The translations under genes were made by a program, and so were the position numbers. The notes under the pieces are model-generated. The model was not told the DNA's origin and did not search any database. It saw only the letters and a list, made by a program, of their open reading frames with translations. DNA of 64,000 nt from positions 1,550,001-1,614,000 of the forward strand of contig CAWKFA010000015.1 in the NCBI GenBank assembly GCA_963848825.1. Direction: 5' to 3'. Positions within the stretch are counted from its first letter, which is position 1. Every line of letters begins with the position of its first letter. This DNA comes from CAVVSQ01 sp963848825 (GTDB lineage: Bacteria > Planctomycetota > Planctomycetia > Gemmatales > Gemmataceae). Positions 44,726-54,849 of this stretch are shown here, piece after piece.

Positions 44726-46800
44726 TTATTTACTTCTTCTCAGCGGGTTCCTGCAGGCTTTCGCGCAGCCAAAAGATGTTCCCGCAGGCGCCGAATTGCG
44801 CAGCAAAAGGGCGAGGCGCTGGGCGAGGGCTGGTGATCCGCGGGCCTTTTCGCTGTTCTTGAGCAGGTTCTTCGGCAGATCGCTTTGGGCAAAGGCGTCG
44901 AGCTCCGCGATTAGTTCTTGTCGGGCTGGCTTGGGTCCAGCGAGATGTTCTTGCGCCTCGGCCAGGCGGCGGCGCGCCTGGAAGGTGATGTGCATTTCCT
45001 TGTGGAGCTCTTCCCACAGCGCGACGGCAGTCTCGGGTTCGCCGCGGTTCCAGCACTGAGCGATCTCGCCCAGCCGTTTCGACAAGCTTGGCACACTCAA
45101 CTGGTAGCGGCCCAGGTACTTGTTTGTCCAGGCGCCGCGGGCGTTGCGCCAGGCAGACTGGGCATTTTCCTCGACGCTCGCCACGTTTTCGCCACTGGCG
45201 CCAAGCGCTTCCTGGCTGGCCTGCAAGCGGGCAGCTTCTTCATGCAGGCACGACGCCATCAAATAGGTCACCTGCTGGCCGAGCGGCTCGCGGCAGGCAT
45301 TCAGGAGCACGAGGCTCACCAGCTTCTTTTCAGGCTGCTCGAGGGGGACCTCGCTGTCCACCTTGAGCACGTTGGGCAAATAGCGATCTTCGCTCCACAG
45401 GGAGGTAACTTTTGTCTGCCCCGCCGCCTCCTTGCGCACCAAAAGGGCGATATATGCTTCTTGTACACGTGCCCGCCAATCGCTTAGTTGTTTTTTAAAG
45501 GCAGACGACTCCAGAGGTTTGGCGGCCTCCTCGGTTTCGATCACGCTGCGCATGCGGTCGACGCGCTTGAGGGCGGTGTCGAGCTGGCCATGCAGGAAAT
45601 AGGCCCTGGGCTGCAGCGCAAAGGTGGTGAAGAGTTCCTGAATGTTGGCGATCAGGATGTTGTCGCGGGTTCCGGCAGGTCCCCGGGACTGAAAAGATGC
45701 ATCTCCTGTAGCTGCAAAATCATGAGGGGCCACGGAATTTGCTGGATCTCAAACGATCGATGCCGGCCGCGTTTGTCGGTGCCGCCTTCTTCCGAAGAAA
45801 GAAATTGCCGCGCCGCGCGTGGGCGAAAGAGCTTGCGCAAGCGGCGCCGAACCCCAGACCAGGGCAGGGCGGCCCACCCCACGGCTCAAGTCGCGCTCAA
45901 GTGCGGCAGCGTCCTGAAAAAGGACGACTTTATCATGGTAAGCCAGGAGGTCTTGCAGGTAGCGCATCCGCGCCGACAGCGCTTCCAGCGGCGTCACTTG
46001 AAACGCTTCGAGCTTCGCAACGTCGTCCATTGCAAGGCCCGATGCCGTCAAGAGCTTTGGATACGCCTGGACGTCGCTGAGGGTGGCAATTCCCTTGGTA
46101 CCAGGTCCCGGGACAGGTCTTCCGAGGCGCGGGTCGAACAAAAACAGGGCGGGGTTTTGTTTGTCGGGTAGCTGCATGCCCACGAGGATAGTTCCGGCCG
46201 GGTCTTTCGGCGCGGCCAGCAAGCAGCCTTCGATCTGGAATTGCCGCAAGAGCGCCAGAAAGACGAGGCCGCGATCGAGGGCGCTGCCGAAGCCGCGCCG
46301 CAATACGAACATCACCGGCAAGCCTTCATCGGCCTGCTCATGAAGGGCCACGCGGCGCAGTGTCCAGTCAAACGCCCAGCGCGCTTGCAGCAGGGGGGCG
46401 CCTTCGGCACCTCCAGTTGCCGGCTGGCGTCGCGAAGCAAGAAGCAGCTTTGCAGGTGAAAGGCATCGATTGGCCGGAACACGCCCGCGGTTAGTTCGGC
46501 GAGCTCCTCCTTGTCCAGGCCAAAACGTACGCGGAGCGCTTCTATTTCGGGTGTCCCGAGGGGCGGCACCGGTTTGTCGGTGTTCTTGGCCAACTGCGCA
46601 TTGAACAGGTGCAGCGCATCGCGATAGTTGCTGGTCTCGGTGGCGACGCGTAACAGGTCGAGGGCAGGCTTTAGCGTATCCGCATGTGCGGCGGCCGCGC
46701 CCGCTTTCGTCCCCTTGGCCTGCGGCGGGCTTTTTGTGCAGCCCTGGAAACAGAGAATGAGGGGAACGAGAAAGATCGTTAGCGCGGCGATTTTTTTCAT
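44726..46800 (-). CDS. Large lipoprotein, transglutaminase-like core possible, several frameshifts
   Basis: The start at 46800 (ATGA overlap with the kdsA stop) gives MKKIAALTIFLVPLILCFQGC, a signal peptide with lipobox cysteine. The protein of about 690 aa changes frame near 46380, 45740 and 44780. The middle part (LPVMFVLRRGFGSALDRGLV then FLALLRQFQIEGCLLAA) resembles the helix that carries the active Cys in transglutaminase-like domains, but Ser/Ala stand where Cys is expected, so catalysis is doubtful. The C-terminal half is helical (DTALKRVDRMRSVIE, RRRLAEAQEHLAG). Role unknown; it is coupled to kdsA. Confidence 0.65.
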
Positions 46801-47619
46801 GATGGGCATGTTAGTGCTTGTCGCAGCCGAAGGCAGCAGGCAACCAGTTTGGGAAAATCGTCCAGCGCCAGAGCGTTGGGGCCATCGCTAAGGGCCTCGT
46901 CCGGCCTGGGGTGCGTTTCCAGAAAGAGGCCGTCGCACCCGCAAGCCACCGCGGCGCTGCGCCAGGAACGGCACCATCCGCCGCTCGCCGTCGCTTTTGT
47001 CCCCTTTGCCCGCTGGCTTCTGTACGCTGTGCGTGGCGTCAAAGATCACCGGACAGCCGAATTCTTGCATCCAGGGAATGCTGCGGAAGTCGTTGATCAG
47101 TTGTCCGTAACCGAAGGTTGAACCGCGCTCGGTCAATAATAGTTGATGGTTGCCGACCTCGTCCATTTTGGCCACGACGTTTTTCATTTCCCAGGGGGCC
47201 ATGAACTGGCCCTTCTTCACGTTGACGGCGCGCCCGGTCTTGCCCGCCGCTTGCAGCAGATCTGTTTGACGCGCGAGAAACGCCGGAATTTGCAGCAAAT
47301 CGACGACCTGCCCCACGGCTTCCACCTGGTGCGTTTCGTGAACGTCCGTCGTAACCGGCAAGCCGGTACGCTCCTTGACCGCCTCAAGGGTGCGCAAGCC
47401 TTCCTGGAGCCCTGGTCCGCGAAAGCTTTTGGCGGAGGTGCGATTGGCCTTGTCGAAAGATGCTTTGAAAATAAGGGGAATTGCGAGTTTTTGGGCCAGG
47501 TCCGCGAGCCTGTCGGCCATCTCCAGCGTGAAGTCCCACGACTCGATCACGCACGGCCCGGCGATGAAAAAGAGGGGCTCTCCCGCGCCGCACCGGACCT
47601 TGCCAATGGAAACCGCCAT
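46797..47619 (-). CDS. kdsA: 3-deoxy-8-phosphooctulonate synthase, one frameshift
   Basis: KdsA condenses PEP and arabinose 5-phosphate to KDO 8-phosphate for the LPS inner core. Visible motifs are FFIAGPCVIES, FKASFDKANRTS, RGPGLQEGL, TDVHE, IPAFLARQTDLL and FDATHSVQKPAG. Near 46960 the frame changes, and the ending continues as VACGCDGLFLETHPRPDEAL, then DGPNALALDDFPKLV to a TGA at 46797. The stop overlaps the start of the following lipoprotein gene as ATGA. GGAGG lies upstream of the start. Presence of kdsA argues for a Gram-negative envelope with LPS. Confidence 0.92.
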
Positions 47620-47645
47620 GCGTCCTCCGTGACTCCGTTTTGCGT

Positions 47646-49880
47646 CTATACCTTGATACCGTACGTCTTGACGATCGGTGCGAGGTCGGCCAGCAGTTCC
47701 GCCGGACTTTGATAGCGATCTTCCTGGCGCTTTGCCAACATCCTCATGACCAGAAACTCGAGTTCGCGGGGGATGGTCTTCAAAATCTTTCGCGGCCTTA
47801 ACGGTACGCTGCCATGAATTTCCGCGATCGCTTCCTTGAGTGTTTGGCTGCGAAAGGTGGGCTGGCCTGTAATAAGATGGTAGACGATGGCCCCGAGGCT
47901 ATAGAGATCGCACAGGAAATCGATGTAAGACTTGTCGCCGTCGACCTGTTCGGGGGCCAGGTAGGCCCGCTCCGCAGTGAGCTTCTGTTCAAGCATGCTC
48001 TGTTGCAGGCGGCTGCCTTTCAGCGCCTTGACGAGCCGAAGGTCGTTGAGGAGGGCCACCTGGTCCGTGCCGCGGAGCAGGATGTTTTTCGGCGTGATGT
48101 TGCCGTGGACCAGGCGGTGCGACTTATTGAACTCGAGCGCCTGGGTAATGTGATACGTGACGCGCACGCCGAGGTGAAAGGAACTTTTTGGCGACTTTTC
48201 GAGGTCCTGAAGGACCTGCGCCAGGCTTTTCCCCTCCACAAACTCTTGAGCCGTCCAGCAGTAAGGCCCCGTCTTGCCGGCTCCATAGAGGGAGACCAGG
48301 TTGGGATGGCGTAGGGGGATGGCGGTACCCATGGCCTGCGTGAAAACGTGCGTTTCCTCGTCGTTCTTGGGAAACTCCGGAGAAAGCACCTTCAAGGCCA
48401 CCGTTTGGCCGTTACGGCGGTCGCGGGCGCGGAATACAAGCCCATGTTGCCCCTGGCCGACCAGGGGACCGATATCGTACGCCCCAAGAGAATGGCCCGT
48501 CAGCTCCTTGAGTCGTTTCGCCGGCAAGACGGGGGCCGGTTGCGCGGGCTCATCATCATCGGGCAGGATTTCCAGGTCATCGACCTCGACGGCATCCGCG
48601 TCGTCCACGAGCTCGAAGGCGCCAAGCTCCGCATCGAACTGCGACGGCGGCGGCCGACTGTGATCTTTGGGGGGCGGCGCGAAGTATTCGGCTGGATTGC
48701 GCAGCTCATTCTCGATGGCGAGGAGCATGCGCGCCGTTTCGGTGGCATTGGCGGGACGATCGTCGGGGTCCTTGGACAACAACTGATTGATGATCTTACC
48801 GACCGGCCAGGGCACGTCCGGATTGATGTCCCAGACGCCCGTGGGTTCCTCCAGCGTCAGTGCCGCCAATACCGCGAAAGCGTCCTGGCCATTGAAAGGC
48901 AGCTTGCCCGTCACCATCCGATACAACACGACGCCCAGACTAAAGAGGTCAGAGCGCCCGTCGAGATCACGCGAGCGCGCCTGTTCGGGGGACATATAGG
49001 CAGGCGTGCCGAGGATAACGCCGGAGCGGGTCAAGCTGGTGTCATCTTCCTCCGCCACGCGGGCGAGGCCGAAGTCGAGAATGACCACCCGGCTGCGCGG
49101 TTTGACCAGCCACAGGTTGCCGGGCTTGATATCGCGATGAATGAGGCCATTTTCATGGGCGGAAGCCAATCCCTCGGCCGTTTCGCAGGCGATGCGCACG
49201 GCTTCAAGGGGCGTCAAGCGCGACTCGCGCGCGCGAGCGCACGTCCAGCGGCTCCCCCTCCAGGAACTCCATCGCCAGGTAGGGGACATTGCGGTCCACG
49301 CCGACCTGGTAAATGGTGATGACATGTTCATTTTTGACCTTCGCCATTGCCTGGGCTTCGCGCAGGAAACGCTGGCGATTAACGGACTTGGCGGCCACCC
49401 CCGGCAGCATCGCCTTGATGGCGACGGGACGTTTGAGGATCAGGTCCTCAGCCAGGTAAACGACCCCCATGCCGCCGGCCCCCAAGATCTTGAGGATACG
49501 GTAGGAGCCAAGCCGGCCGAGCTCGTCTTTCTTTTGTGCCGGCGCAAGAAATGCCGCCAGTTCGTGTGTGGCGTTCTCCTGAGGCGGCTCCGCCATGGTG
49601 GACCAGGACATGGTCTTTTCGAAGTTAGGGTCTTGCGGGGCCGCCATCGTCGAAGGGTCGATCGCGGTATGCCCGCTGTTAAGCGCGGCGTGGCCGTGGG
49701 CTTCTGGAGGACCGAGTTCGCCGTGCCTACCGGGAAGGCGGGCGGATTCGCATGATCAACTTCAAGGGCCTCGGTGGCTGGTGAATTTAATGGCAAAGCG
49801 TGGCCGCAATGGGGGCATTGAGCAACTTTGTTTTGGATGTCCAACGGCTGGCTACAGCCTGGACATACAAAGGAAATCAT
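47646..49880 (-). CDS. Zinc-ribbon Ser/Thr kinase-pseudokinase tandem, two frameshifts
   Basis: About 740 aa. The N-terminus is a zinc ribbon (CPGCSQPLDI and CPHCGHALPL). The first kinase domain has ILGAGGMGVVYL, AIKAMLPG, HRDIKPGN and LDFGLARV, all active-type. After an acidic Pro-rich linker a second kinase fold begins (LVGQGQHGLVFRARDR, VALKVLSPE). There HRD is replaced by VHGNITPKN and DFG by LNDLRLV, so it is a predicted pseudokinase, probably regulatory or scaffolding. It keeps AYLAPEQVDG. No membrane helix is seen. Frames change near 49620 and 49225. It ends 26 bases upstream of the kdsA start, on the same strand. Confidence 0.85.
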
Positions 49881-50156
49881 GGCGGGTCCTTGAACGTCGA
49901 AGGATCGTCAACGAAAAGCTGGAGGGCCTGGGCCCCGGCGCAGCGGAGCTTGTTACCTTGCGCTGGGTGTTCCCCCAGTCGCCTTCTTTAGTCCTTCATT
50001 ATCGCATACAGGTTCTTTGCAAATCAAGCAGCTTCTTCCTTCCCCGTCGGTGGGCGTCAGATGAAAACGGGGAAAAATTGTCAGGCGAACCGATTTTTCA
50101 CATTGTAGCGGATAAGCCGCCGGTCCGGGGGTAGCGACGGAGGACGCCGGGACAAA

Positions 50157-51779
50157 TTATTCTTCTCGGACCGCGACTTGCGTGGATTGAAGCACTTCCT
50201 GGGTTGCGTCATTTTGAACGAAGGCCACGACGTTGAGGTTTCGCAAGCGCAGCGGCCTTTGGCTGTCCAGGAAGGGCTCTTCCTTGCCAGCCTTATCCAG
50301 GTACCGGATGAGGTTGCTTCGCAGTTCGGTTAAATCGACGACCACGTTTTGCTCGGTGTCTTTTTTGTCCAGGGCCAGGCCGGCGCTACCGCCCGGGAAG
50401 GCCCGCACGATCTGGTGGTAATAGCCCAGGCCGTTGCGTCCCTTGTACCGCGCCCAGTCTTCCGCCAGGGCTAGCCGCAGTCTGATCTTGTCGCCGGGCT
50501 TGTCGAGGTCCTGCACGGACGCCTTGATATAAATCTTGTCCCCTTTACGCGCCGCGGTTGCCTGGAGGCGGATGGATGTTGGCGTCTCCAAAAGCGGATC
50601 GGCCGCCTTGCGGTATTCGCCATAAACTTCGGCAGCATCTTCGCGGCCGCCTCCACCCACCGCCGCCACCTTCCCATTGAACATGATCGTAGGCGTGCCG
50701 CGGATCTTGTCGCCATAATAATCAGCCCGCGCCTCGCTATCCGCGTTGGTAAGCGCGTCCGGGCCCGGCACATGCAGATGATATTGCAACAGCACGATCT
50801 CCTTGGTGTCGTAGGCCTTGGGCATGGCGTCGAAGGCCAGGTCCGCGCCCACGCACGGTGGACATTGGGCGCCCGTGAATAGCTCAACGAGCACCGCGCG
50901 ATTGCTTTTGGCCTTCCGGCCCGCATATTTGCCGATCTTGAAATCCAGCGCCTTCGATTGGTATTCGGTGTAAGCCTGGTTTTCCAGGCTGTCGAGGCGG
51001 GTTTCGATTTCTTTCACCTGGTCCTTTTGGCCGGTCTGTTTCAAGGCCGACCCCAGCGCTGTCAGCATGCGCAGCCGCGTTTCCAGAGGGGTCTTGGCGT
51101 CGAGAAGGCTATGGGCCTTGCGTGCCGTCTCGACTGCCACCATGGCGTAGCCCATTTCCTTGCCGCCCGCGTCGGCTGGCGTCATGCGCAACAGAGCATC
51201 GACCAACTCCTGCGCCACGTCGATCTGCCAGCGGGGGCCGAAATTCTCCGCGTTACGCACCGCGGTTTCCGTCCACTCCTGCACTTCTTTCGGGGGGACC
51301 TTCTTCTCGCTTGCCTGCGTCAGCAGGTTCATGACGGCCGCAAACACGCGCGGGTCGTTCGGCGTGCGCACCACCATCTCACGCTCCAGTTCAAAGGCAT
51401 TCTTCGCCGTTGTTGACTCCATGACAGCGGGAATCATCATGGTACCGCGTGCCAGTGAGCCGAAGATCTTTTTGCCGCCTGCTTTCGGCAGCTTGCCCTG
51501 GAAATTGAAGACCGCGCCTTTGGTGAGCTTGAGGGAGAATTCGAGAACATCGCCATTGAGTTTAGCGTCCGCCAAAACGGTGGACGGCACGTTTCCCAGC
51601 GACTCCACGATGCCGTTGAGCTTCCCTCCTTTATTGGCGAGGGAAATAAGCCAAAACGACTTCTGGCTGCCGTCTTCGAAGATCGTCACTTTCCAGTTGC
51701 CCGTGACGCCGTCGTCCCCCGCGTGGGCGCAGGGGACCAGTAAGATGGCCGCGACCACAATCGCCGCTAATACGCGCAT
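50157..51779 (-). CDS. Secreted protein with thioredoxin-fold CPPC domain
   Basis: A signal peptide (VLAAIVVAAILLVPCAHA) precedes a beta-rich N-terminal domain (GVTGNWKVTIFEDGSQKS), a helical middle, and a thioredoxin-like domain with VELFTGAQCPPCVGADLAFD (CPPC). It also has the cis-Pro region GTPTIMFNGK. The C-terminal 150 aa are again beta-type. CPPC-type thioredoxin folds exchange disulfides in the periplasm. The start at 51779 has AAAGG upstream at good spacing; an ATG 15 bases earlier lacks support. Intact, 540 aa. Partner unknown. Confidence 0.8.
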   Translation of the reverse strand: MRVLAAIVVAAILLVPCAHAGDDGVTGNWKVTIFEDGSQKSFWLISLANKGGKLNGIVESLGNVPSTVLADAKLNGDVLEFSLKLTKGAVFNFQGKLPKAGGKKIFGSLARGTMMIPAVMESTTAKNAFELEREMVVRTPNDPRVFAAVMNLLTQASEKKVPPKEVQEWTETAVRNAENFGPRWQIDVAQELVDALLRMTPADAGGKEMGYAMVAVETARKAHSLLDAKTPLETRLRMLTALGSALKQTGQKDQVKEIETRLDSLENQAYTEYQSKALDFKIGKYAGRKAKSNRAVLVELFTGAQCPPCVGADLAFDAMPKAYDTKEIVLLQYHLHVPGPDALTNADSEARADYYGDKIRGTPTIMFNGKVAAVGGGGREDAAEVYGEYRKAADPLLETPTSIRLQATAARKGDKIYIKASVQDLDKPGDKIRLRLALAEDWARYKGRNGLGYYHQIVRAFPGGSAGLALDKKDTEQNVVVDLTELRSNLIRYLDKAGKEEPFLDSQRPLRLRNLNVVAFVQNDATQEVLQSTQVAVREE

Positions 51780-51937
51780 GGCTTGCCTTTCCAAAATCCA
51801 AGGGGAGTTGTCCGTGCCTCAAGCATGTTTAATTTATGGAGCCGTGAAACCGGCCGCAACGGCAAAGCAAACCGGATTGACACCGCCGCGTCGGTCTTTT
51901 ATAAGGCCCGCTGGTTTGAACTATCTGGGGAGAGGCG

Positions 51938-52165
51938 ATGAGGCGACTTTTCATTTTTATCGCGCTGGCTCCGTTGTCTGGTTGTGTCGGCTTCGATAAC
52001 TACGCCTACGAAGGCTACAGCCAGCCCGAGATCGCGCCTTCCACGTGTGGTTGTTCAACTCCCACCATCAGCACTGCGGCCGCGGTGCCGGGCCGAACGC
52101 CCATCATTAGCCAAATACCGGCCGGCCAAACAGGCGAGCCGGAACTCGCCCATCCTGGACATTAA
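51938..52165 (+). CDS. Small lipoprotein
   Basis: GGGGAGAGG precedes ATG 51938. The N-terminus MRRLFIFIALAPLSGC has a lipobox (LSGC) with Cys16. The remaining 60 aa are Pro/Thr/Ser-rich with a CGC motif and look disordered. No family recognised. It is convergent with ispH. Confidence 0.6.
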   Translation: MRRLFIFIALAPLSGCVGFDNYAYEGYSQPEIAPSTCGCSTPTISTAAAVPGRTPIISQIPAGQTGEPELAHPGH

Positions 52166-52225
52166 TAATTCGCAAGCTAACAAAAAAACGCTTTCGGTCG
52201 ACGCCTTGGCGTCGGTCCGCGATAA

Positions 52226-53157
52226 CTAGCTCGTCAATACCCGCAATTCACGGGGCAAGGGAAAGTTGACGTGTTCTTCGCGAACCGTGCGGCTTTCCAC
52301 GGTCGCGTCAAAACGTTCCTGGAGGTAGGTCAGACATTCCTGAACGACGTCCTCCGGGGCGCTGGCGCCAGCCGTGATCAAGACGGTTTGCTTGCCGCGG
52401 AACCAGTCGTCCTGAATTTCGTTGGCCCCGTCGATAAGATAGGCGGCTTTGCCATGGCAGCGGGCCAACTCCGCCAGACGCAAACTGTTTGAGCTATTTT
52501 TGCTGCCCAACACCAACACCACGTCAGCTTCGGGGACCAGGTCCTTGACGGCTTCCTGCCGGTTTTGCGTGGCGTAACAGATGTCGTCGCGCGACGGCCC
52601 GCCGATGGAGGGAAACCTCTGCCGCAGCGCCGGATGATGATCTCCGCGTCGTCCACGCTCAACGTCGTCTGTGTCAGGTAAGCGACCTTGGCATCGGCAG
52701 GCACGTCGAGTGCGGCTACCTCTTCCGCCGTTTGCACCAGGCGGATGTTATCCGGCGCCTCGCCGAGCGTTCCCAGCACTTCGTCGTGCCCCTCGTGCCC
52801 AATCAAGAAAATAATATACCCTTCGCGGGCGAAGCGGACTGCCTCGAGATGAACCTTCGTCACCAGCGGGCAAGTGGCGTCGATGGCGTTCAGGTTGCGC
52901 TGCGCCGCCGCGGCGCGGATGGCGGGGGCCACGCCGTGGGCGCTATAAAGCACATTGGCCCCATGGGGAATCTCGTTGATGCCGTCCACAAAGACGACGC
53001 CGCGCTTACGAAAACGCTCGACGACATGCCGGTTATGGACGATTTCGTGATAAACGAACAAGGGCGTGCCGTAAAGCTCCAGCGCACGCTCGAGACTGTC
53101 GATCGCCATATTCACGCCGGCACAAAAGCCACGTGGATTGGCCAGGATTATGCGCAT
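52226..53157 (-). CDS. ispH: 4-hydroxy-3-methylbut-2-enyl diphosphate reductase, one frameshift
   Basis: IspH is the [4Fe-4S] enzyme that ends the MEP isoprenoid pathway, making IPP and DMAPP. The N-terminal part has ANPRGFCAGVNMAI with the first cluster Cys, EIVHNRHVV, YSAHGVAP, DATCPLVTKVH with the second Cys, and LIGHEGHDEVLGT. Near 52620 the frame changes to ICYATQNRQEAV with the third Cys, then VLGSKNSSNSLRL and LITAGASAPEDVV. All cluster and substrate residues are present across the two frames. The gene is normally essential, so the break is probably an error. Confidence 0.93.
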
Positions 53158-53313
53158 GATTTTCCTCCCTGAACTTATTGTATCCTGGCGGCGGGCTTTC
53201 GATATTCCGATTTCCTGATTCAGGATGCGGAATGTGTCGTTTGGATCGAGAGCGGCGGCGACGCGGCGAATAGCTCGCGAGGGCCTCAGCCCGTCGCCGC
53301 CGTTGGCTGACAG

Positions 53314-53688
53314 CTAGCAGGGGAGCCTTACATTCCCGGCCGCGGCGCGCCTGCCCGTTGGCCTCGGCAAATTGCGCACGCGTTTCTGGAAGTCGAGCTC
53401 CAGGGCGCCGTAGGCGTTTTCATGCTGCACGACGACGTTGTTGAGGGCCAGGAGCAGCCTTTTGGCCGTGAAGAAGTTCATGACGACGCGGTGCGTCAGT
53501 TTGACCGGTTCGGACTGCGTCGGGCTGGTTTGGGGATTGAGCCCGAAATCGAGGACCAGTTCTTCGGGGGTGACGCTCACGCGGCAGAAATTGGTGTAAA
53601 CAGTGGACAAGGAGCTGTGATCGGTTGGGATCTGCTGTTGTTGCGGTACGGCCGCCGGGGGCGTTTCCATTTTGGACTGATCGCTCAT
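53314..53688 (-). CDS. DUF3467 family protein
   Basis: The core VYTNFCRVSVTPEELVLDFG followed by VKLTHRVVMNFFTAKRLLLAL is the DUF3467 signature. Members are short bacterial and archaeal proteins of unknown role. The N-terminal 30 aa are Pro/Gln-rich. AAGGAGA precedes the ATG at 53688. Intact, 124 aa; the C-terminal RRAAAGNVRLPC is variable. Confidence 0.85.
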   Translation of the reverse strand: MSDQSKMETPPAAVPQQQQIPTDHSSLSTVYTNFCRVSVTPEELVLDFGLNPQTSPTQSEPVKLTHRVVMNFFTAKRLLLALNNVVVQHENAYGALELDFQKRVRNLPRPTGRRAAAGNVRLPC

Positions 53689-53934
53689 CGTGGTCTCCTT
53701 TGGTTGATAGTTGTCCTGCCTAACAAGGATACGGCCCGAGGGGGCCCGTCCTGGTTAGGACTTCCTGATAATATTGGTGCTGGTCGTCATCATGAGAAAT
53801 CAAGGCCGCATCGTCAATCGGGGCGATCAAAAACCAAAAAAATCCCAGACTAGGCTGGCCAAAAAAACCGCGACTTTAGTACAATCTTCAAAGTCGCAGG
53901 AAGCTTCGCTTCTCCAGGTCAAGGATGACCGCCA

Positions 53935-54441
53935 ATGCTATCTCTATTAATTCTACCCCTGGTCTCCAAGCGCGATGTGCTCCTGGCCAGGCAGCGGGCC
54001 CGGCAGATAGCGGCGCTCTTTCACTTTCCGGCTCAAGAGCAGTCCTGTATCGCGGCGGGCGCCTTCGCCGTTGCCGCGCAAGCACTGCGCGAGACCAAGA
54101 CGGCCGAGCTCTGTTTTCAGGTCGTGGATCGCAAGTTGCTAATCTTTCCACGTGCCCGGAAGGTGGAAGTCCAGCCAGGCACGCCTGCGCCGCCAAATAC
54201 GGGCACCGCGACCGACGGTCTATTGCGCCTGGTAAAAGCCTTGCCGCCGGCCGGTGCCGAGTTCCCGCCTGAAGACATGGTGTGGCTTGTCAACCAGCTG
54301 CATCAGGGCGGCCGCTTCAATCTTTTTGAGGAGATTCAGCACCAAAACCAGGAGATGCTTGCTCTCATCCATGGCCTGCAACATGCACAGGCCGAGCTGG
54401 AACAGCTTCGCTCTGGCACCTCCACCACCAGCGCCGCCTGA
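53935..54441 (+). CDS. Truncated RsbT-like (anti-sigma kinase family) protein
   Basis: The first 75 aa (PLVSKRDVLLARQRARQIA then ALFHFPAQEQSCIAAGAFAVAA) match the N-terminus of RsbT-type ATP-binding switch proteins. The ATP-binding motifs that should follow are absent. In their place come a Pro-rich linker and a C-terminal coiled coil (LALIHGLQHAQAELEQLR) like the one that joins such modules to histidine kinases. It may be a non-catalytic partner or a remnant. The gene is intact at 168 aa and lies upstream of a sigma factor on the same strand, which fits a partner-switching theme but does not prove it. Confidence 0.62.
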   Translation: MLSLLILPLVSKRDVLLARQRARQIAALFHFPAQEQSCIAAGAFAVAAQALRETKTAELCFQVVDRKLLIFPRARKVEVQPGTPAPPNTGTATDGLLRLVKALPPAGAEFPPEDMVWLVNQLHQGGRFNLFEEIQHQNQEMLALIHGLQHAQAELEQLRSGTSTTSAA

Positions 54442-54849
54442 CCATTTAAACGAAACATCTTGTTTTCTAGAAAACCTTGCGCAGAAATATCAGCTTTCCT
54501 AATCGTCAAGGTCCATTTCGGCCTATCTCTCTTTTTTTCAAATTATTTGCAAGAAACACTTGTAATGACCGGTAGCCGGCTTTACAATTCATCGAGCGTT
54601 GAGACATTGTGAAATCTTTCCCGAAGGTGTCGGGAAAGGCCCCTTCCATCGGGGGAGGGTTCCGCCGGCACGGTTCACTGAACGGACACCGGAGAATCGT
54701 TGACCGCGAAGTGGCAAACAGCCAGGAAAGCATGGGCTTTCCTCTCTCGCCTCGTCGCTTGTGCGGTTCGTTTCTTGTCCTTGGGGCAAGGGCAAGAGAA
54801 CTGGACTCACGCTATAGGGCTCGAGATCTACTTTTAAGGAAGGACCGAC
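54442..54849 (+). promoter_or_regulatory. 408-base leader upstream of the sigma factor gene
   Basis: No supported gene lies here. A perfect stem TTTCCCGA (54617-54624) / TCGGGAAA (54630-54637) is followed at once by a C-rich/G-rich pair (CCCTTCC and GGGGGAGGG). AAGGAAGG near 54838 is the ribosome site of the sigma gene. The length and structure make a promoter plus structured leader likely; no known riboswitch is recognised. Confidence 0.35.

Noticed and set aside
48348..49319. Plus-strand frame of 323 codons
   Set aside because: Antisense to the tandem kinase gene, where kinase motifs are clear.
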